Part shown: in pieces, positions 24,217-32,457 of the stretch
Numbering within the stretch: the first letter of the stretch is position 1
Layout of the letters: every line of letters starts with the position of its first letter
Source of the DNA: Halomonas korlensis
Lineage (GTDB): Bacteria; Pseudomonadota; Gammaproteobacteria; Pseudomonadales; Halomonadaceae
DNA: 64,000 nucleotides
Assembly: GCF_900116705.1 (NCBI RefSeq)
Contig: NZ_FPBP01000003.1
Coordinates: 124,001 to 188,000 of the forward strand
Direction of reading: 5' to 3'
Program-made: the position numbers and the translations under genes
Notes under the pieces: model-generated
Databases searched by the model: none
What the model saw: the letters and a program-made list of their open reading frames with translations, nothing else
What the model was told of the DNA's origin: nothing

Positions 24217-26019
24217 ATGAACAGGATCCTCAGCGTGCCGCGTTTTTCACTTCCCGATCTTAGCCTGGAAGCCTTCCGTCGCCAGTTGGCCAATGTCGAT
24301 GCGCTGCCCCAATTGTGCCTGTTGGGGGTGATGTCGGGATTGATCACCGGTGGCTTGATGGTGGGCTTTCGCCTGTTGCTCGAAGTGGGCGCCATGATCT
24401 TCATGCCAGCAGGGGATCCCGAGGCGTTCGAGGGGCTTCCTGCGCTGGGTCGTGCCGTGATGCCGGTGATCGCGGTGGCCGTCATTGGTAGCCTGCTGTG
24501 GCGCCAGCCAGCGGCGGCGCGCAAGCTCGGCGTCGCCCATGTCATCGAGCGGTTGACCTACCATCAGGGGCGTTTCCCGCTGCGCAACTGGCTCAATCAG
24601 TGGTGGGTCGGTGTGGTCTCGGTACTCGGCGGTCTCTCGGCCGGCCGCGAGGGTCCCGCGATCCATCTGGGGGCGGCGGCATCGAGCGGGGTGGGCGAGC
24701 GGCTCAGGCTGCCGCACAACAGCCTGCGGGTGCTGGTAGCCTGCGGGACCGCGGCGGGGATCGCGGCCTCGTTCAACACCCCGATCGCCGGGGTCATCTT
24801 CGCCATGGAAGTGGTGATGATGGAGTACACCATCGCCGGTTTCATGCCGGTGATTCTGGCCTCTTCCATGGGCGCGGTGGTGGCACAACTGGTCTATGGT
24901 CCTGAACCGGCGTTCCAAGTGCCGACGGTAAGCCTGGGCTCGATGGCCAACCTGCCCTGGATCGTGGTGACGGCATTGCTGATCGGCCTGCTGGCGGGCC
25001 TTTTCATTCATGTCGCCAAGACAAAGTGGATCGCCGATCTTCCTGTCTGGCTGCGGCTGACGCTGGTGGCCGTCGCCACCGCCGGGGTCGCCTGGTGGTA
25101 CCCGGAGGTCCAGGGCATTGGTTACGACAGTCTGGCGGCGTCACTCACCGGTGAGCTGGCCATCGACGTGCTGTTGGTGCTGGTAGTAGCCAAGCTGCTG
25201 CTTACCGCGCTGACCGTGGCCAGCGGCATCCCGATCGGCATCATCGGTCCGGTCCTGGTGGTAGGGGCCGCAGCCGGTGCGCTGATGGGCATGGCAGGCA
25301 GCTGGATGTGGCCGGGCAATGCGGCCGATCCGGGCTTCTACGCCATGCTCGGGATGGCGGCAATGATGGGGGCGGTGCTGCAGGCGCCGCTTGGCGCATT
25401 GATGGCGCTGCTGGAACTCACCCATAATCCCAACATCATCCTGCCCGGCATGCTGGCGGTGGTGGTCTCGGGGCTGACTTCGCGCCAGCTGTGCCGCTGC
25501 GATGGCTACTTTATCAGCGTCACCCGTCATGGCCTGCATCCGCTTCAGCAGCCCTTGATGCAGGCGCTCTCGCGGGTGTCGGTGCCGGCGGTCATGGAGC
25601 GCAGCCTGGTGCGCACGGTACGCATGGTGACCCATGAACAGGCGCGAACGCTGCTCGAGGCCAAGCCGGTATGGATACTGATCGAGCGCTCCCGCGACGA
25701 CAAGCCGACCCTGGCGCTCAAGGCAGCCGACCTGGCGCGCTTCTTGATGGAGCACACCCTGCCCCCCGAGGGGGAAGAGGGCGAAATGATCGACCTGCTG
25801 GAGATTCCCGGCCTGCGGCTGGACATGGCACCGATCCATCTCCAGGCGACGCTCTCCGAGGCCTTTTCCAGGCTCAACGACCAGTCGCTGGATGCGCTCT
25901 ACGTCGAGCATGGTTACCGACCGAAACAGAAGCGGATATCGGGTATCATCACGCGCGGTGCTATCGAGCGTTATTATCGCTTCAACGACCGATCCCCCGA
26001 TTCGGATTCCCCTTCCTGA
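24217..26019 (+). CDS. ClC-family chloride channel or transporter
   Basis: From the ATG at 24217 (MNRILSVPRFSLPDLS) the product is 600 residues, with an integral ClC core of about 430 residues and a C-terminal cytosolic region. The GREGP motif is intact in SAGREGPAIHLG, with the gating glutamate that marks transporters. Two other ClC motifs diverge: the first (GSGIP) reads LGVAHV, and GxFxP reads GIIGP, so selectivity may differ from EcClC. The C-terminal part resembles a degenerate CBS region (HVEHGYRPKQKRISGIIT-like end). The frame is open upstream to 24106; no ribosome binding site clearly decides the start. Divergent from argC. Confidence 0.88.
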   Translation: MNRILSVPRFSLPDLSLEAFRRQLANVDALPQLCLLGVMSGLITGGLMVGFRLLLEVGAMIFMPAGDPEAFEGLPALGRAVMPVIAVAVIGSLLWRQPAAARKLGVAHVIERLTYHQGRFPLRNWLNQWWVGVVSVLGGLSAGREGPAIHLGAAASSGVGERLRLPHNSLRVLVACGTAAGIAASFNTPIAGVIFAMEVVMMEYTIAGFMPVILASSMGAVVAQLVYGPEPAFQVPTVSLGSMANLPWIVVTALLIGLLAGLFIHVAKTKWIADLPVWLRLTLVAVATAGVAWWYPEVQGIGYDSLAASLTGELAIDVLLVLVVAKLLLTALTVASGIPIGIIGPVLVVGAAAGALMGMAGSWMWPGNAADPGFYAMLGMAAMMGAVLQAPLGALMALLELTHNPNIILPGMLAVVVSGLTSRQLCRCDGYFISVTRHGLHPLQQPLMQALSRVSVPAVMERSLVRTVRMVTHEQARTLLEAKPVWILIERSRDDKPTLALKAADLARFLMEHTLPPEGEEGEMIDLLEIPGLRLDMAPIHLQATLSEAFSRLNDQSLDALYVEHGYRPKQKRISGIITRGAIERYYRFNDRSPDSDSPS

Positions 26020-26028
26020 GGAGCAGTC

Positions 26029-26460
26029 ATGTACCTGTGGATCAAGGCCCTTCACCTCGTCGCCATGGTGACTTGGTTCGCCGCCCTATTCTATCTGCCG
26101 CGGCTCTATGTCTATCATGCCATGGCGCGAGACCGCGACGAGCAGCAGGCCATTGCACATTTTGCGGTAATGGAGCGCAAGCTCTATCGCGGCATCATGA
26201 CGCCATCGATGATCGCCGTGCTGGTATTCGGTGGCGCCCTGCTGGTGCTCAACCCGAGCTGGCTGGCCCAGGGTTGGATTCATGCCAAGCTGCTGCTGGT
26301 GATCCTGCTGGTGGGTTACCACCATCTGTGCCTGGCGTACCTGAAGCAGTTCGCCGAAACGCGCTGTACGCGAAGCCATGTGTTCTTTCGCTGGTTCAAT
26401 GAAGTGCCGGTGATCGCGCTGCTGGTGATCGTGTTCCTGGCCGTGCTCAAGCCCTTTTGA
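26029..26460 (+). CDS. hemJ: Protoporphyrinogen oxidase HemJ (CopD-like membrane protein)
   Basis: The 143-residue product has four membrane helices and begins MYLWIKALHLVAMVTWFAAL, with FYLPRLYVYHA, MERKLYRGIMTPSMI and VGYHHLCLAYLKQF, the conserved pattern of HemJ (His, Arg and Lys residues needed for heme b binding). It oxidises protoporphyrinogen IX in heme synthesis. A GAGGAG site precedes the ATG. It lies in a cluster with hemL, which fits the role, and overlaps thiD by 1 nt. Confidence 0.85.
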   Translation: MYLWIKALHLVAMVTWFAALFYLPRLYVYHAMARDRDEQQAIAHFAVMERKLYRGIMTPSMIAVLVFGGALLVLNPSWLAQGWIHAKLLLVILLVGYHHLCLAYLKQFAETRCTRSHVFFRWFNEVPVIALLVIVFLAVLKPF

Positions 26461-27311
26461 TGGCGGTGATAAACGAGGTGAAGGCCCACTTGCCGGTGGT
26501 GCTGGTGCTGGCCGGTCATGATCCGACCGGTGGGGCCGGCCTGGTCGCCGATGCCGAGGCGGTTGCCGCCAGTGGGGGCTGGGCACTGACGATACCTACC
26601 GCTCTCACGGTGCAGAACTGTCGCAACGTCACCGAGGTAGTGGCGCTGGACCCGGATGCCATCAGACGTATGGCCGATGCGCTGGGGGAGTTCGAGATCG
26701 CCGCCATCAAGGTCGGCCTGATTGCGGACATGGCGTCCCTGGACGCTGTGACTGACATCATTCGACGCTTGCCTGGCGTGCCGGTCGTGGTCGACCCGGT
26801 GCTCAGAGCCGGCGGTGGCTGTGACTTATCCACCGCCGAGCTAGTCGATGCCTTTCGCGCGAGATTGTTGCCTCTTGTGGATATCCTGACGCCGAATCGA
26901 CACGAGCTGGCGCGCCTTTGTCGCGACGCTGCCGAGGACGATACGCATCGTGCGGTGGAGCTGATGAGCCAGGGCTGTCAGGCGCTGTTGGTGACCGGCA
27001 CCGACGACCCGTCGGGGCGGGTACCGGCCGATCGCGTCGAGCACACGCTGCATGCGCCTGATATCAGTCGGCAATGGTCCTGGCCGCGTCTGGAAGGCCG
27101 ATTCCACGGCTCTGGTTGCACCTTGGCATCGTCACTGGCAACGCGCCTCGCCGTGGGCGAATCCCTGGTGATGGCCTGTGAGCAAGCCCAGGCCTTTACC
27201 TGGCAGGCGTTGGCCCATGGTTGGCAGCCGGGCCACGATCAGTCGCTTCCACGGCGTCTATGGCGGCATCCGCCGGTGATAGAATTTGCCAACGAGACGC
27301 CGCGCGATTGA
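26460..27311 (+). CDS. thiD: Hydroxymethylpyrimidine/phosphomethylpyrimidine kinase
   Basis: ThiD phosphorylates HMP to HMP-PP for thiamine synthesis. The 283-residue product contains [60 protein letters not shown] and the C-terminal [13 protein letters not shown] catalytic motif of the ribokinase-like ThiD family. Its ATG overlaps the hemJ stop as TGATG. thiD next to hemL is a common arrangement in gammaproteobacteria. Confidence 0.92.
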   Translation: MAVINEVKAHLPVVLVLAGHDPTGGAGLVADAEAVAASGGWALTIPTALTVQNCRNVTEVVALDPDAIRRMADALGEFEIAAIKVGLIADMASLDAVTDIIRRLPGVPVVVDPVLRAGGGCDLSTAELVDAFRARLLPLVDILTPNRHELARLCRDAAEDDTHRAVELMSQGCQALLVTGTDDPSGRVPADRVEHTLHAPDISRQWSWPRLEGRFHGSGCTLASSLATRLAVGESLVMACEQAQAFTWQALAHGWQPGHDQSLPRRLWRHPPVIEFANETPRD

Positions 27312-27416
27312 GGGCTGGTCTTCGACGCAGCAAGCATTGAAAATAGGAAAAATATTCTGTGTCAGAGCGAGTTATTCACCCACTTTTTACTGTTTTCTCG
27401 CAACTTGTCCAGAGAT

Positions 27417-27425
27417 TTATCCACA
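27417..27425 (+). promoter_or_regulatory. Perfect DnaA box upstream of hemL
   Basis: TTATCCACA at 27417-27425 lies 13 nt before the hemL start, with a near match TTATTCACC at 27372-27380. The surrounding 27312-27438 is AT-rich and should hold the hemL promoter. Confidence 0.5.
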
Positions 27426-27438
27426 ACTCGAGGTAGAC

Positions 27439-28731
27439 ATGACCACTTCCGCTCAACTCTTCGAACAGGCTTGTCGTCATATCCCCGGCGGCGTCAATTC
27501 ACCGGTACGTGCCTTCAAGGGAATGAATCGTCCACCGGTATTCATGGAGCGTGCTCTCGGGGCTTGCCTGTTCGATGTCGAGGGCAAGCGCTACGTCGAC
27601 TACGTTGGTTCCTGGGGGCCAATGATCACCGGCCATGCCGATCCGGACGTGCTCGGGGCAGTACGCGAGCGCCTCGATAGTGGGCTCTCCTTCGGTACGC
27701 CCACGGCTATCGAAACCACCATGGCCGACCTGATCTGCGAGATCATTCCCTCCATCGAAATGGTGCGAATGACCAGCTCCGGCACCGAGGCCACGATGTC
27801 GGCGATCCGCCTGGCCCGTGGCGTCACCGGGCGCGACAGGATCGTCAAGTTTGAAGGCAATTATCATGGCCACTCCGATTCGTTGCTGGTCAAGGCGGGT
27901 TCGGGTGCGTTGACGCATGGTGAGCCCAGCTCGCCAGGCGTACCGGCCTCTCTCGCCGAGCAGACCATCACCCTGCCCTACAACGACATTGACGCCGTGG
28001 AGCAATGCTTCGAGGAAATCGGTAGCGAGGTCGCCTGCATCATCGTCGAGCCGGTCGCCGGCAACATGAACTGTATCCCCCCACAGCCGGGCTTTCTGGA
28101 AGCGCTGCGGCGGGTCTGCAACACCCATGACAGCGTGCTGATATTCGATGAGGTGATGACCGGATTCCGCGTTGCCCTGGGTGGCGCGCAGGCGCATTAC
28201 GGGGTCAAGCCGGATCTCACCTGCCTGGGCAAGATCGTCGGCGGCGGCATGCCGGTGGGCGCGTTCGGCGGCAGCGAGACAATCATGTCGAACATCTCGC
28301 CGCTGGGACCGATCTACCACGCCGGCACCCTCTCGGGTAACCCGCTGGCCATGGCCGCCGGGGTGGCTCTACTCACCAAGCTGCGTGCCCCAGGGTTTCA
28401 TAACGCCCTGGCGCAGCGGGTCGATACCCTCTGTCACGGCCTGCAGGAGCGCGCCGATGCCGCCGGCATCGATATGATCACGCAACGCGCGGGCGGGATG
28501 TTCGGCCTTTTCTTCACCCGCCAGAGCCGGGTCGACAACTTCGCCCAGGCCACTGCCTGCGACGACGATGCCTTTCGCCGCTTCTTCACAGCGATGCTCG
28601 ACGAAGGGGTCTATCTGGCGCCATCGGCCTTCGAGGCCGGTTTCATGTCGAGCGCCCATACCCCCGAAGATATCCAGCTGACCCTGGACGGTGCCGAGAA
28701 AGCCTTCGCGAGCCTGAGCCATAGAGCCTGA
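27439..28731 (+). CDS. hemL: Glutamate-1-semialdehyde 2,1-aminomutase
   Basis: HemL converts glutamate-1-semialdehyde to 5-aminolevulinate, the entry to heme synthesis, with PLP. From the ATG at 27439 ([20 protein letters not shown]) it is 430 residues. [49 protein letters not shown] and the PLP-lysine motif [19 protein letters not shown] are intact. The frame is open upstream to 27286 but GAGGTAG and family alignment support 27439. Confidence 0.97.
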   Translation: MTTSAQLFEQACRHIPGGVNSPVRAFKGMNRPPVFMERALGACLFDVEGKRYVDYVGSWGPMITGHADPDVLGAVRERLDSGLSFGTPTAIETTMADLICEIIPSIEMVRMTSSGTEATMSAIRLARGVTGRDRIVKFEGNYHGHSDSLLVKAGSGALTHGEPSSPGVPASLAEQTITLPYNDIDAVEQCFEEIGSEVACIIVEPVAGNMNCIPPQPGFLEALRRVCNTHDSVLIFDEVMTGFRVALGGAQAHYGVKPDLTCLGKIVGGGMPVGAFGGSETIMSNISPLGPIYHAGTLSGNPLAMAAGVALLTKLRAPGFHNALAQRVDTLCHGLQERADAAGIDMITQRAGGMFGLFFTRQSRVDNFAQATACDDDAFRRFFTAMLDEGVYLAPSAFEAGFMSSAHTPEDIQLTLDGAEKAFASLSHRA

Positions 28732-28783
28732 TCCACCCCACGATCAGTCGTAGCGCTTTTTTTAACTAACAGGGAAACGCCAG

Positions 28784-30022
28784 ATGAGCCTGACTCGAGA
28801 TAAAGACGCCGCCTCCCACGACGATATGTTTGAGTGGGAGGCGTTGGTCGACGCTCTGGTTGCCTTTCATCGCGCTCCCATGGCTTGTGGTGCTTTCGAT
28901 GACGACGGACGAAAAGCAACGAGTCAGTTAGTCCATGGCGAAGTCTCGGCGTTGAGGGAATACCTCGCCGGTGACGAAGATCGCCAACGTTTGACGCATC
29001 TGGAGCATTGGCTTGAAGAAGAGCTTCGACGATTGGCCCCGGTAATGGCCAGACGCAATGAACATCGGTACCGCAGTTGGGCGCAAGAGCACCCGAACAG
29101 TCGGCTTTGCCACCAAGGAAGGGGGGTATTGTCCAATGCCATCGGTCAGGACCTCACGGGGGCTGGTGAAGGGTTAGCCCTTGACGCGGCGAACGACGTG
29201 GCTTCACTGCTGGTAGGGTTGGAGCATTGCGGCGAATCCCAATTAGCACGCTGGGTTCTGGATCGTTATCTGAGGCTTACGGGTGATTATGAGCTGACGC
29301 GAGTGCTGTCGTTGTTCCGGGTCTGTCAGGCGCTGGCTGGCGCCAGAGGTGCGTTGCAAAAGCTATACAGAGCGGGTCAGGACCCCGAGCATCCGGCGCT
29401 GCTTGCCGAGATCATGGGTGAATGTCGCAACCACCTTACGTTGGCTGAGCACTACGCCAACTTCCGTTTCCCTCCGCTGGTTATCGCCGTCGGGGTGCTG
29501 GGCAGTGGCAAGAGTCGCTTCACCGCCAACCTGGTCGACCGGCTAGGCGCGATTCGGCTCTGTTCCGATGTGGAACGTCGCCGTCTCGCTGGAATCGATC
29601 CACAGGCAGAAGCGACGCAACCCTCTGTGGATATCTTCACCGCTGAGTCTACCGAGCATACCTACCATCGGCTCGCTGAGCTTGCCGGCATCACGCTGGA
29701 TGCCGGGCTTGCGGTTTGTGTAGATGGCACCTTTCTGCGGCGCTGGCAACGCGACCTGTTGCGTCAGCAAGCCGAAGCCAGGGGGCTACCGTGTCTGATG
29801 ATCAGTTTCGAGGCGGACGAGGCCACTCTACGACAGCGAATCGAAAAACGTGCACGCCGTCATCAACTGCCAGTAGAAGAGAGCCTGTCGATATTGATGC
29901 GCCAATTGGTGCTGTTCGAAGCCTTCGGCGATGAGGAGCGGCTACATCTCGTCCATCTCGACACCACCGCCGCTAACGCCACCGACACCTTGGTGACGTT
30001 GATTCAACGTCATGACATTTGA
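28784..30022 (+). CDS. P-loop kinase-like protein with a degenerate aminoglycoside-phosphotransferase-like N-terminal domain
   Basis: The 412-residue product resembles two-domain proteins that join an APH-like kinase to a P-loop ATPase. The C-terminal half has a Walker A motif GVLGSGKSRF (residues 237-246), CSDVERRRLAG, CVDGTFLRRWQRDLLRQQAE and EADEATLRQRIEKRARR, like small-molecule kinases. The N-terminal half keeps the flanking pattern (HWLEEELRRLAPVMARR, then NDVASLLVGLEHCGESQLAR and RYLRLTGDYE) but lacks the catalytic HGDLHxxN; the aligned stretch reads HQGRGVLSNA. No substrate is known. It lies just before the curli cluster, convergent with csgA, with TTAACTAA at 28762-28769 upstream. 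Confidence 0.65.
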   Translation: MSLTRDKDAASHDDMFEWEALVDALVAFHRAPMACGAFDDDGRKATSQLVHGEVSALREYLAGDEDRQRLTHLEHWLEEELRRLAPVMARRNEHRYRSWAQEHPNSRLCHQGRGVLSNAIGQDLTGAGEGLALDAANDVASLLVGLEHCGESQLARWVLDRYLRLTGDYELTRVLSLFRVCQALAGARGALQKLYRAGQDPEHPALLAEIMGECRNHLTLAEHYANFRFPPLVIAVGVLGSGKSRFTANLVDRLGAIRLCSDVERRRLAGIDPQAEATQPSVDIFTAESTEHTYHRLAELAGITLDAGLAVCVDGTFLRRWQRDLLRQQAEARGLPCLMISFEADEATLRQRIEKRARRHQLPVEESLSILMRQLVLFEAFGDEERLHLVHLDTTAANATDTLVTLIQRHDI

Positions 30023-30116
30023 TCAAGGGAATCAATGGGTTTGCGATGTAGAGTGGGCATAATGTTGTGGATGCTTCGCTGAGCCGACACGTTAAATAAA
30101 AGAAGTTCAATAGAAG

Positions 30117-30136
30117 AGGCCCTGCAAGCAGGGCCT
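30117..30136 (-). terminator. Terminator downstream of csgA
   Basis: AGGCCCTGC (30117-30125) pairs with GCAGGGCCT (30128-30136). The core AAGGCCCTG/CAGGGCCTT resembles the terminator at 19996-20023. It separates csgA from the convergent kinase-like gene. The minus-strand T-run is weak (TTCTA), so it may act in both directions. Confidence 0.65.
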
Positions 30137-30154
30137 TGGTAAGAATGCTTCGTC

Positions 30155-31117
30155 TCAGTTTTGGTAAACGGTAGCTGAGTTATTGATACCGGCTTGAGTT
30201 GTCACTGCAGAGTTATTACGCCCCATTTGAACATGCTCGGCATATTGGCTGATGCGGCTAGCCTGCATTCCCGCTAATGCTCCCTGGGTAATGGAAGAGT
30301 AGTGGTTGTAGCCATTTTGATAAGAGTCGGCCATGTCACTATAGCCACTCTGTACGATCTCGGAGGTATTGTAAGAGCCCTCCTGAGTGATAAAGGCATC
30401 GTTGTTGTAGCTGCTCTGATCGACATGCGCGGTGTTATACTTGCCATCTTGATAAATGTCGGACAGGTTCTTCACGCCTTCTTGATTGACCCTGGCAACG
30501 TTGCGCATCCCATACTGCTCAACGGAAGATTCGTTATACCTTCCTTCCTGTTGGATCTTGGCAAACTGATGCTTACCGTTCTGCTCTAGATAAGAGTCAT
30601 GGTTATCCCCTTCCTGCTTGACCGAGGCACGGTGATATTTACCATTTTGATCGATCTCAGAAAAGTGATATTCCCCCTTCTGCCCGACTTCTGCGATGTT
30701 ATCCCAGCCATTCTGGAAGGTATCGGCGAAATTCTTGGTGCCTTCCTGGTTTACCGAAAGCTCATTGAAGCTACCCTGCTGGCTGCTTTCGGAACTATTT
30801 TTGTAACCATTACTGGTGATGGTGGCCGTATTAAACCAACCATCCTGTTCCACTTTGGCTTCATTAGCAATGCCATCTTGGGTAATCGAGGATGTATTGT
30901 GTCCAAACCAACCTTTCTGTAAGACGGTGGCATCATTTAAGCCCCCATCTTGTTCGATAGTAGAGGTATTGAAGCCGCCACCCCAGCCTTGTGTCAGCTG
31001 TGTCACGTCAGCGTTGTTTTCAACACCACTCTGGTCGATATCAGATAAGTTTCCATTTGCGACTGCAGTGCCTGAAAAAGCAATGGCAGCTGCAATGATC
31101 GTCATTCTAAATTTCAT
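30155..31117 (-). CDS. csgA: Major curlin subunit, expanded CsgA-like amyloid protein
   Basis: The 320-residue product starts with a Sec signal (MKFRMTIIAAAIAFSGTAVA, cleavage before NGN) after a GGAAGGGGAAG site. The rest is about 25 tandem units of 11 residues with the pattern [NH]-x-[AS]-x-[VI]-x-Q-x-G-x-x, such as NTSTIEQDGGL, NEAKVEQDGWF, NVARVNQEGVK and NSAVTTQAGIN. This is the Q/N curlin strand pattern that stacks into a beta-solenoid. E. coli CsgA is about 150 residues with five double units, so this one is roughly twice as long. Units 12-15 have His or Gln in place of the leading Asn. A secreted extracellular fibre subunit exported by CsgG. Confidence 0.85.
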   Translation of the reverse strand: MKFRMTIIAAAIAFSGTAVANGNLSDIDQSGVENNADVTQLTQGWGGGFNTSTIEQDGGLNDATVLQKGWFGHNTSSITQDGIANEAKVEQDGWFNTATITSNGYKNSSESSQQGSFNELSVNQEGTKNFADTFQNGWDNIAEVGQKGEYHFSEIDQNGKYHRASVKQEGDNHDSYLEQNGKHQFAKIQQEGRYNESSVEQYGMRNVARVNQEGVKNLSDIYQDGKYNTAHVDQSSYNNDAFITQEGSYNTSEIVQSGYSDMADSYQNGYNHYSSITQGALAGMQASRISQYAEHVQMGRNNSAVTTQAGINNSATVYQN

Positions 31118-31187
31118 TTTCTTCCCCTTCCTGATGGTGCCTTGACTCGCCCTTAATCTTGTTTAAGGTGGTCTCAGCAGTTCGTTA

Positions 31188-31211
31188 AAAAAGTATCGAC
31201 AGATACTTTTT
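31188..31211 (-). terminator. Intercistronic terminator between csgB and csgA
   Basis: AAAAAGTATC (31188-31197) pairs with GATACTTTTT (31202-31211) around a 4-nt loop; the stem runs into TTTTTTAA on the minus strand. It lies 78 nt after the csgB stop and could terminate part of the csgB transcripts, with csgA also served by its own promoter in 31118-31187. Confidence 0.6.
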
Positions 31212-31289
31212 ACCTGCACTTTTTAACTAGCGCATTAAAAATACTTTGTCTTTCTTTTTTCTTTCTTTATGCTGCTGCTTGTCATCCGG

Positions 31290-31787
31290 TTAATGCTGGA
31301 TGACCTGGACATTGGCTCGGCCACGCGAAAACTGCGTAATCGCTACGGGAGACGCGTGAGAATTACCGAGCTGTTGAATGGAGGCTTGCCCATATATTCC
31401 ATGCTGAGTAATAGCGGCTTCCTTGCCATGGCCTCGTTGGGTAATCCCTGCCTCATGGCCACTTCCATTCTGAGTGATACTTGCCTCAAGATACCCACCC
31501 TGTTGAAGGATGTGGGCTTCGTGCTGGCTGCCACGTTGAGACGCCACGGCCAGATTTGATAGGCCGAGTTGGTTGATGCTGGTGGTATTGTATTGACCTA
31601 GCTGCACGATCAGAGCGTCATTACCATACCCGTATTGCGATATCGTACTCTGCTGACCGAAGTCGGCGGGAGTATGAGCCTGGGGCAGGAATTCTGAATG
31701 TTCAGTCAGGTCTGCTGCCATGACGATACCAGGGACGAGCAAGTAGAAGTAGATTAACTTTTTTGTAAAGCAAATTGTGTTTTTCAT
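31290..31787 (-). CDS. csgB: Minor curlin / nucleator CsgB-like protein
   Basis: From the ATG at 31787 the product is 165 residues, with a signal peptide (MKNTICFTKKLIYFYLLVPG, cleavage near IVMAA-DL). The mature part has about ten curlin units: NDALIVQLGQY, NTTSINQLGLS, HEAHILQQGGY, LEASITQNGSG, HEAGITQRGHG, KEAAITQHGIY. The last units are Arg-rich (FSRGRANVQVIQH), as the last CsgB repeat that anchors the nucleator is in E. coli. Gene order csgB then csgA matches E. coli csgBA. A GTG at 31817 gives 10 more residues but no good ribosome site or signal. Confidence 0.75.
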   Translation of the reverse strand: MKNTICFTKKLIYFYLLVPGIVMAADLTEHSEFLPQAHTPADFGQQSTISQYGYGNDALIVQLGQYNTTSINQLGLSNLAVASQRGSQHEAHILQQGGYLEASITQNGSGHEAGITQRGHGKEAAITQHGIYGQASIQQLGNSHASPVAITQFSRGRANVQVIQH

Positions 31788-32090
31788 AGTTAGCGGCTCG
31801 TGTAGTGAAATATTCACTTGGTTACAGTCTTACACATAAAGATACAAGCTGTATAAGAATTTATCGCTAATTTAAAGTGTTAAAATTTCTAAGTGCTTTT
31901 CGTTAATTGAGGATTAATTTTTTAACTATTAAATGCTATTTATTTAGTTATATTTACTTAAATCTTAAATAGAAAGATAGCCACTACTTTGTATAGCGGA
32001 TACTTAGTTAATTAGTTAAAGATAGCTAAAAGATATAAAATTTTTTTAATATTGTTAGCTTATGGACATGGTTTTAACTAATTCATATTA
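31788..32090 (-). promoter_or_regulatory. AT-rich regulatory segment upstream of csgB
   Basis: No gene is seen. By hand count 31861-32100 is about 21 percent GC, far below the window average. It holds a tandem TTAGTTAA-TTAGTTAA at 32004-32019 and TTAACTAA at 32074-32081, with variants TTAACTAT and TTAGTTAT near 31922 and 31944. The same TTAACTAA occurs upstream of csgD (35157-35164). This segment likely carries the csgB promoter and binding sites for CsgD or a nucleoid protein; the binding protein is inferred. Confidence 0.5.
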
Positions 32091-32357
32091 CTATGTAATG
32101 TAGCTGACTCTTCCCAGTTGGATTTTTGGCCCGGCAATAGCACGTATTGCGGCCACGGCGTCATCATTAAAACTCGCGCTGAGTTCTATTGTGGTAACCC
32201 CTTGATCAATAAGCTCCTTTGTCAACCGTTTAGCGGATGCTAAATCTCCGATAACGGCGACGCTGATCGCATAGGGTCCACTGCTTTGGCTGGACAGTGA
32301 TGTATTGCTGCCTCCAGGTATCAAGATCAAGAAGGCGAGGTGTTGACGAGATGTCAT
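32091..32357 (-). CDS. 88-residue KDPG-aldolase-like mini-protein in the curli cluster
   Basis: The ATG at 32357 has an AGGAG site 7 nt upstream, so it is probably translated. Residues 28-88 (AISVAVIGDLASAKRLTKEL, DQGVTTIELSASFNDDAVAA, IRAIAGPKIQLGRVSYIT) follow the first strands and helices of class I 2-keto-3-deoxy-6-phosphogluconate aldolase (Eda): a VIVVxxLxxAxxLAxALxxGG-like helix, IEL for LEVT, and the AIRAIA helix. The Eda glutamate is kept, but the Arg of LEVTLRT is absent and the barrel with the Schiff-base Lys is missing. The first 27 residues show no clear signal peptide. Function unknown; it is not similar to CsgC. It follows csgG by 100 nt. Confidence 0.55.
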   Translation of the reverse strand: MTSRQHLAFLILIPGGSNTSLSSQSSGPYAISVAVIGDLASAKRLTKELIDQGVTTIELSASFNDDAVAAIRAIAGPKIQLGRVSYIT

Positions 32358-32457
32358 CGGACACTCCTGTTGTCATACGATGAGCCAATGATCATCGGCC
32401 CTACGAAGAGAAGGCGCTGAATAGCGCCTCCTCGTTCGTACAACTGATGGCGTTGGT

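Noticed and set aside
30155-31817. Tandem DNA repeats in the curlin genes, considered as a CRISPR array
   Set aside because: The period is 33 bp in frame and encodes degenerate 11-residue curlin units; the repeat is not conserved at DNA level and no cas genes are present.
32091-32357. The 88-residue gene as a CsgC or CsgH chaperone
   Set aside because: CsgC and CsgH are exported all-beta proteins; this sequence has a strand-helix alternation and no clear signal peptide.
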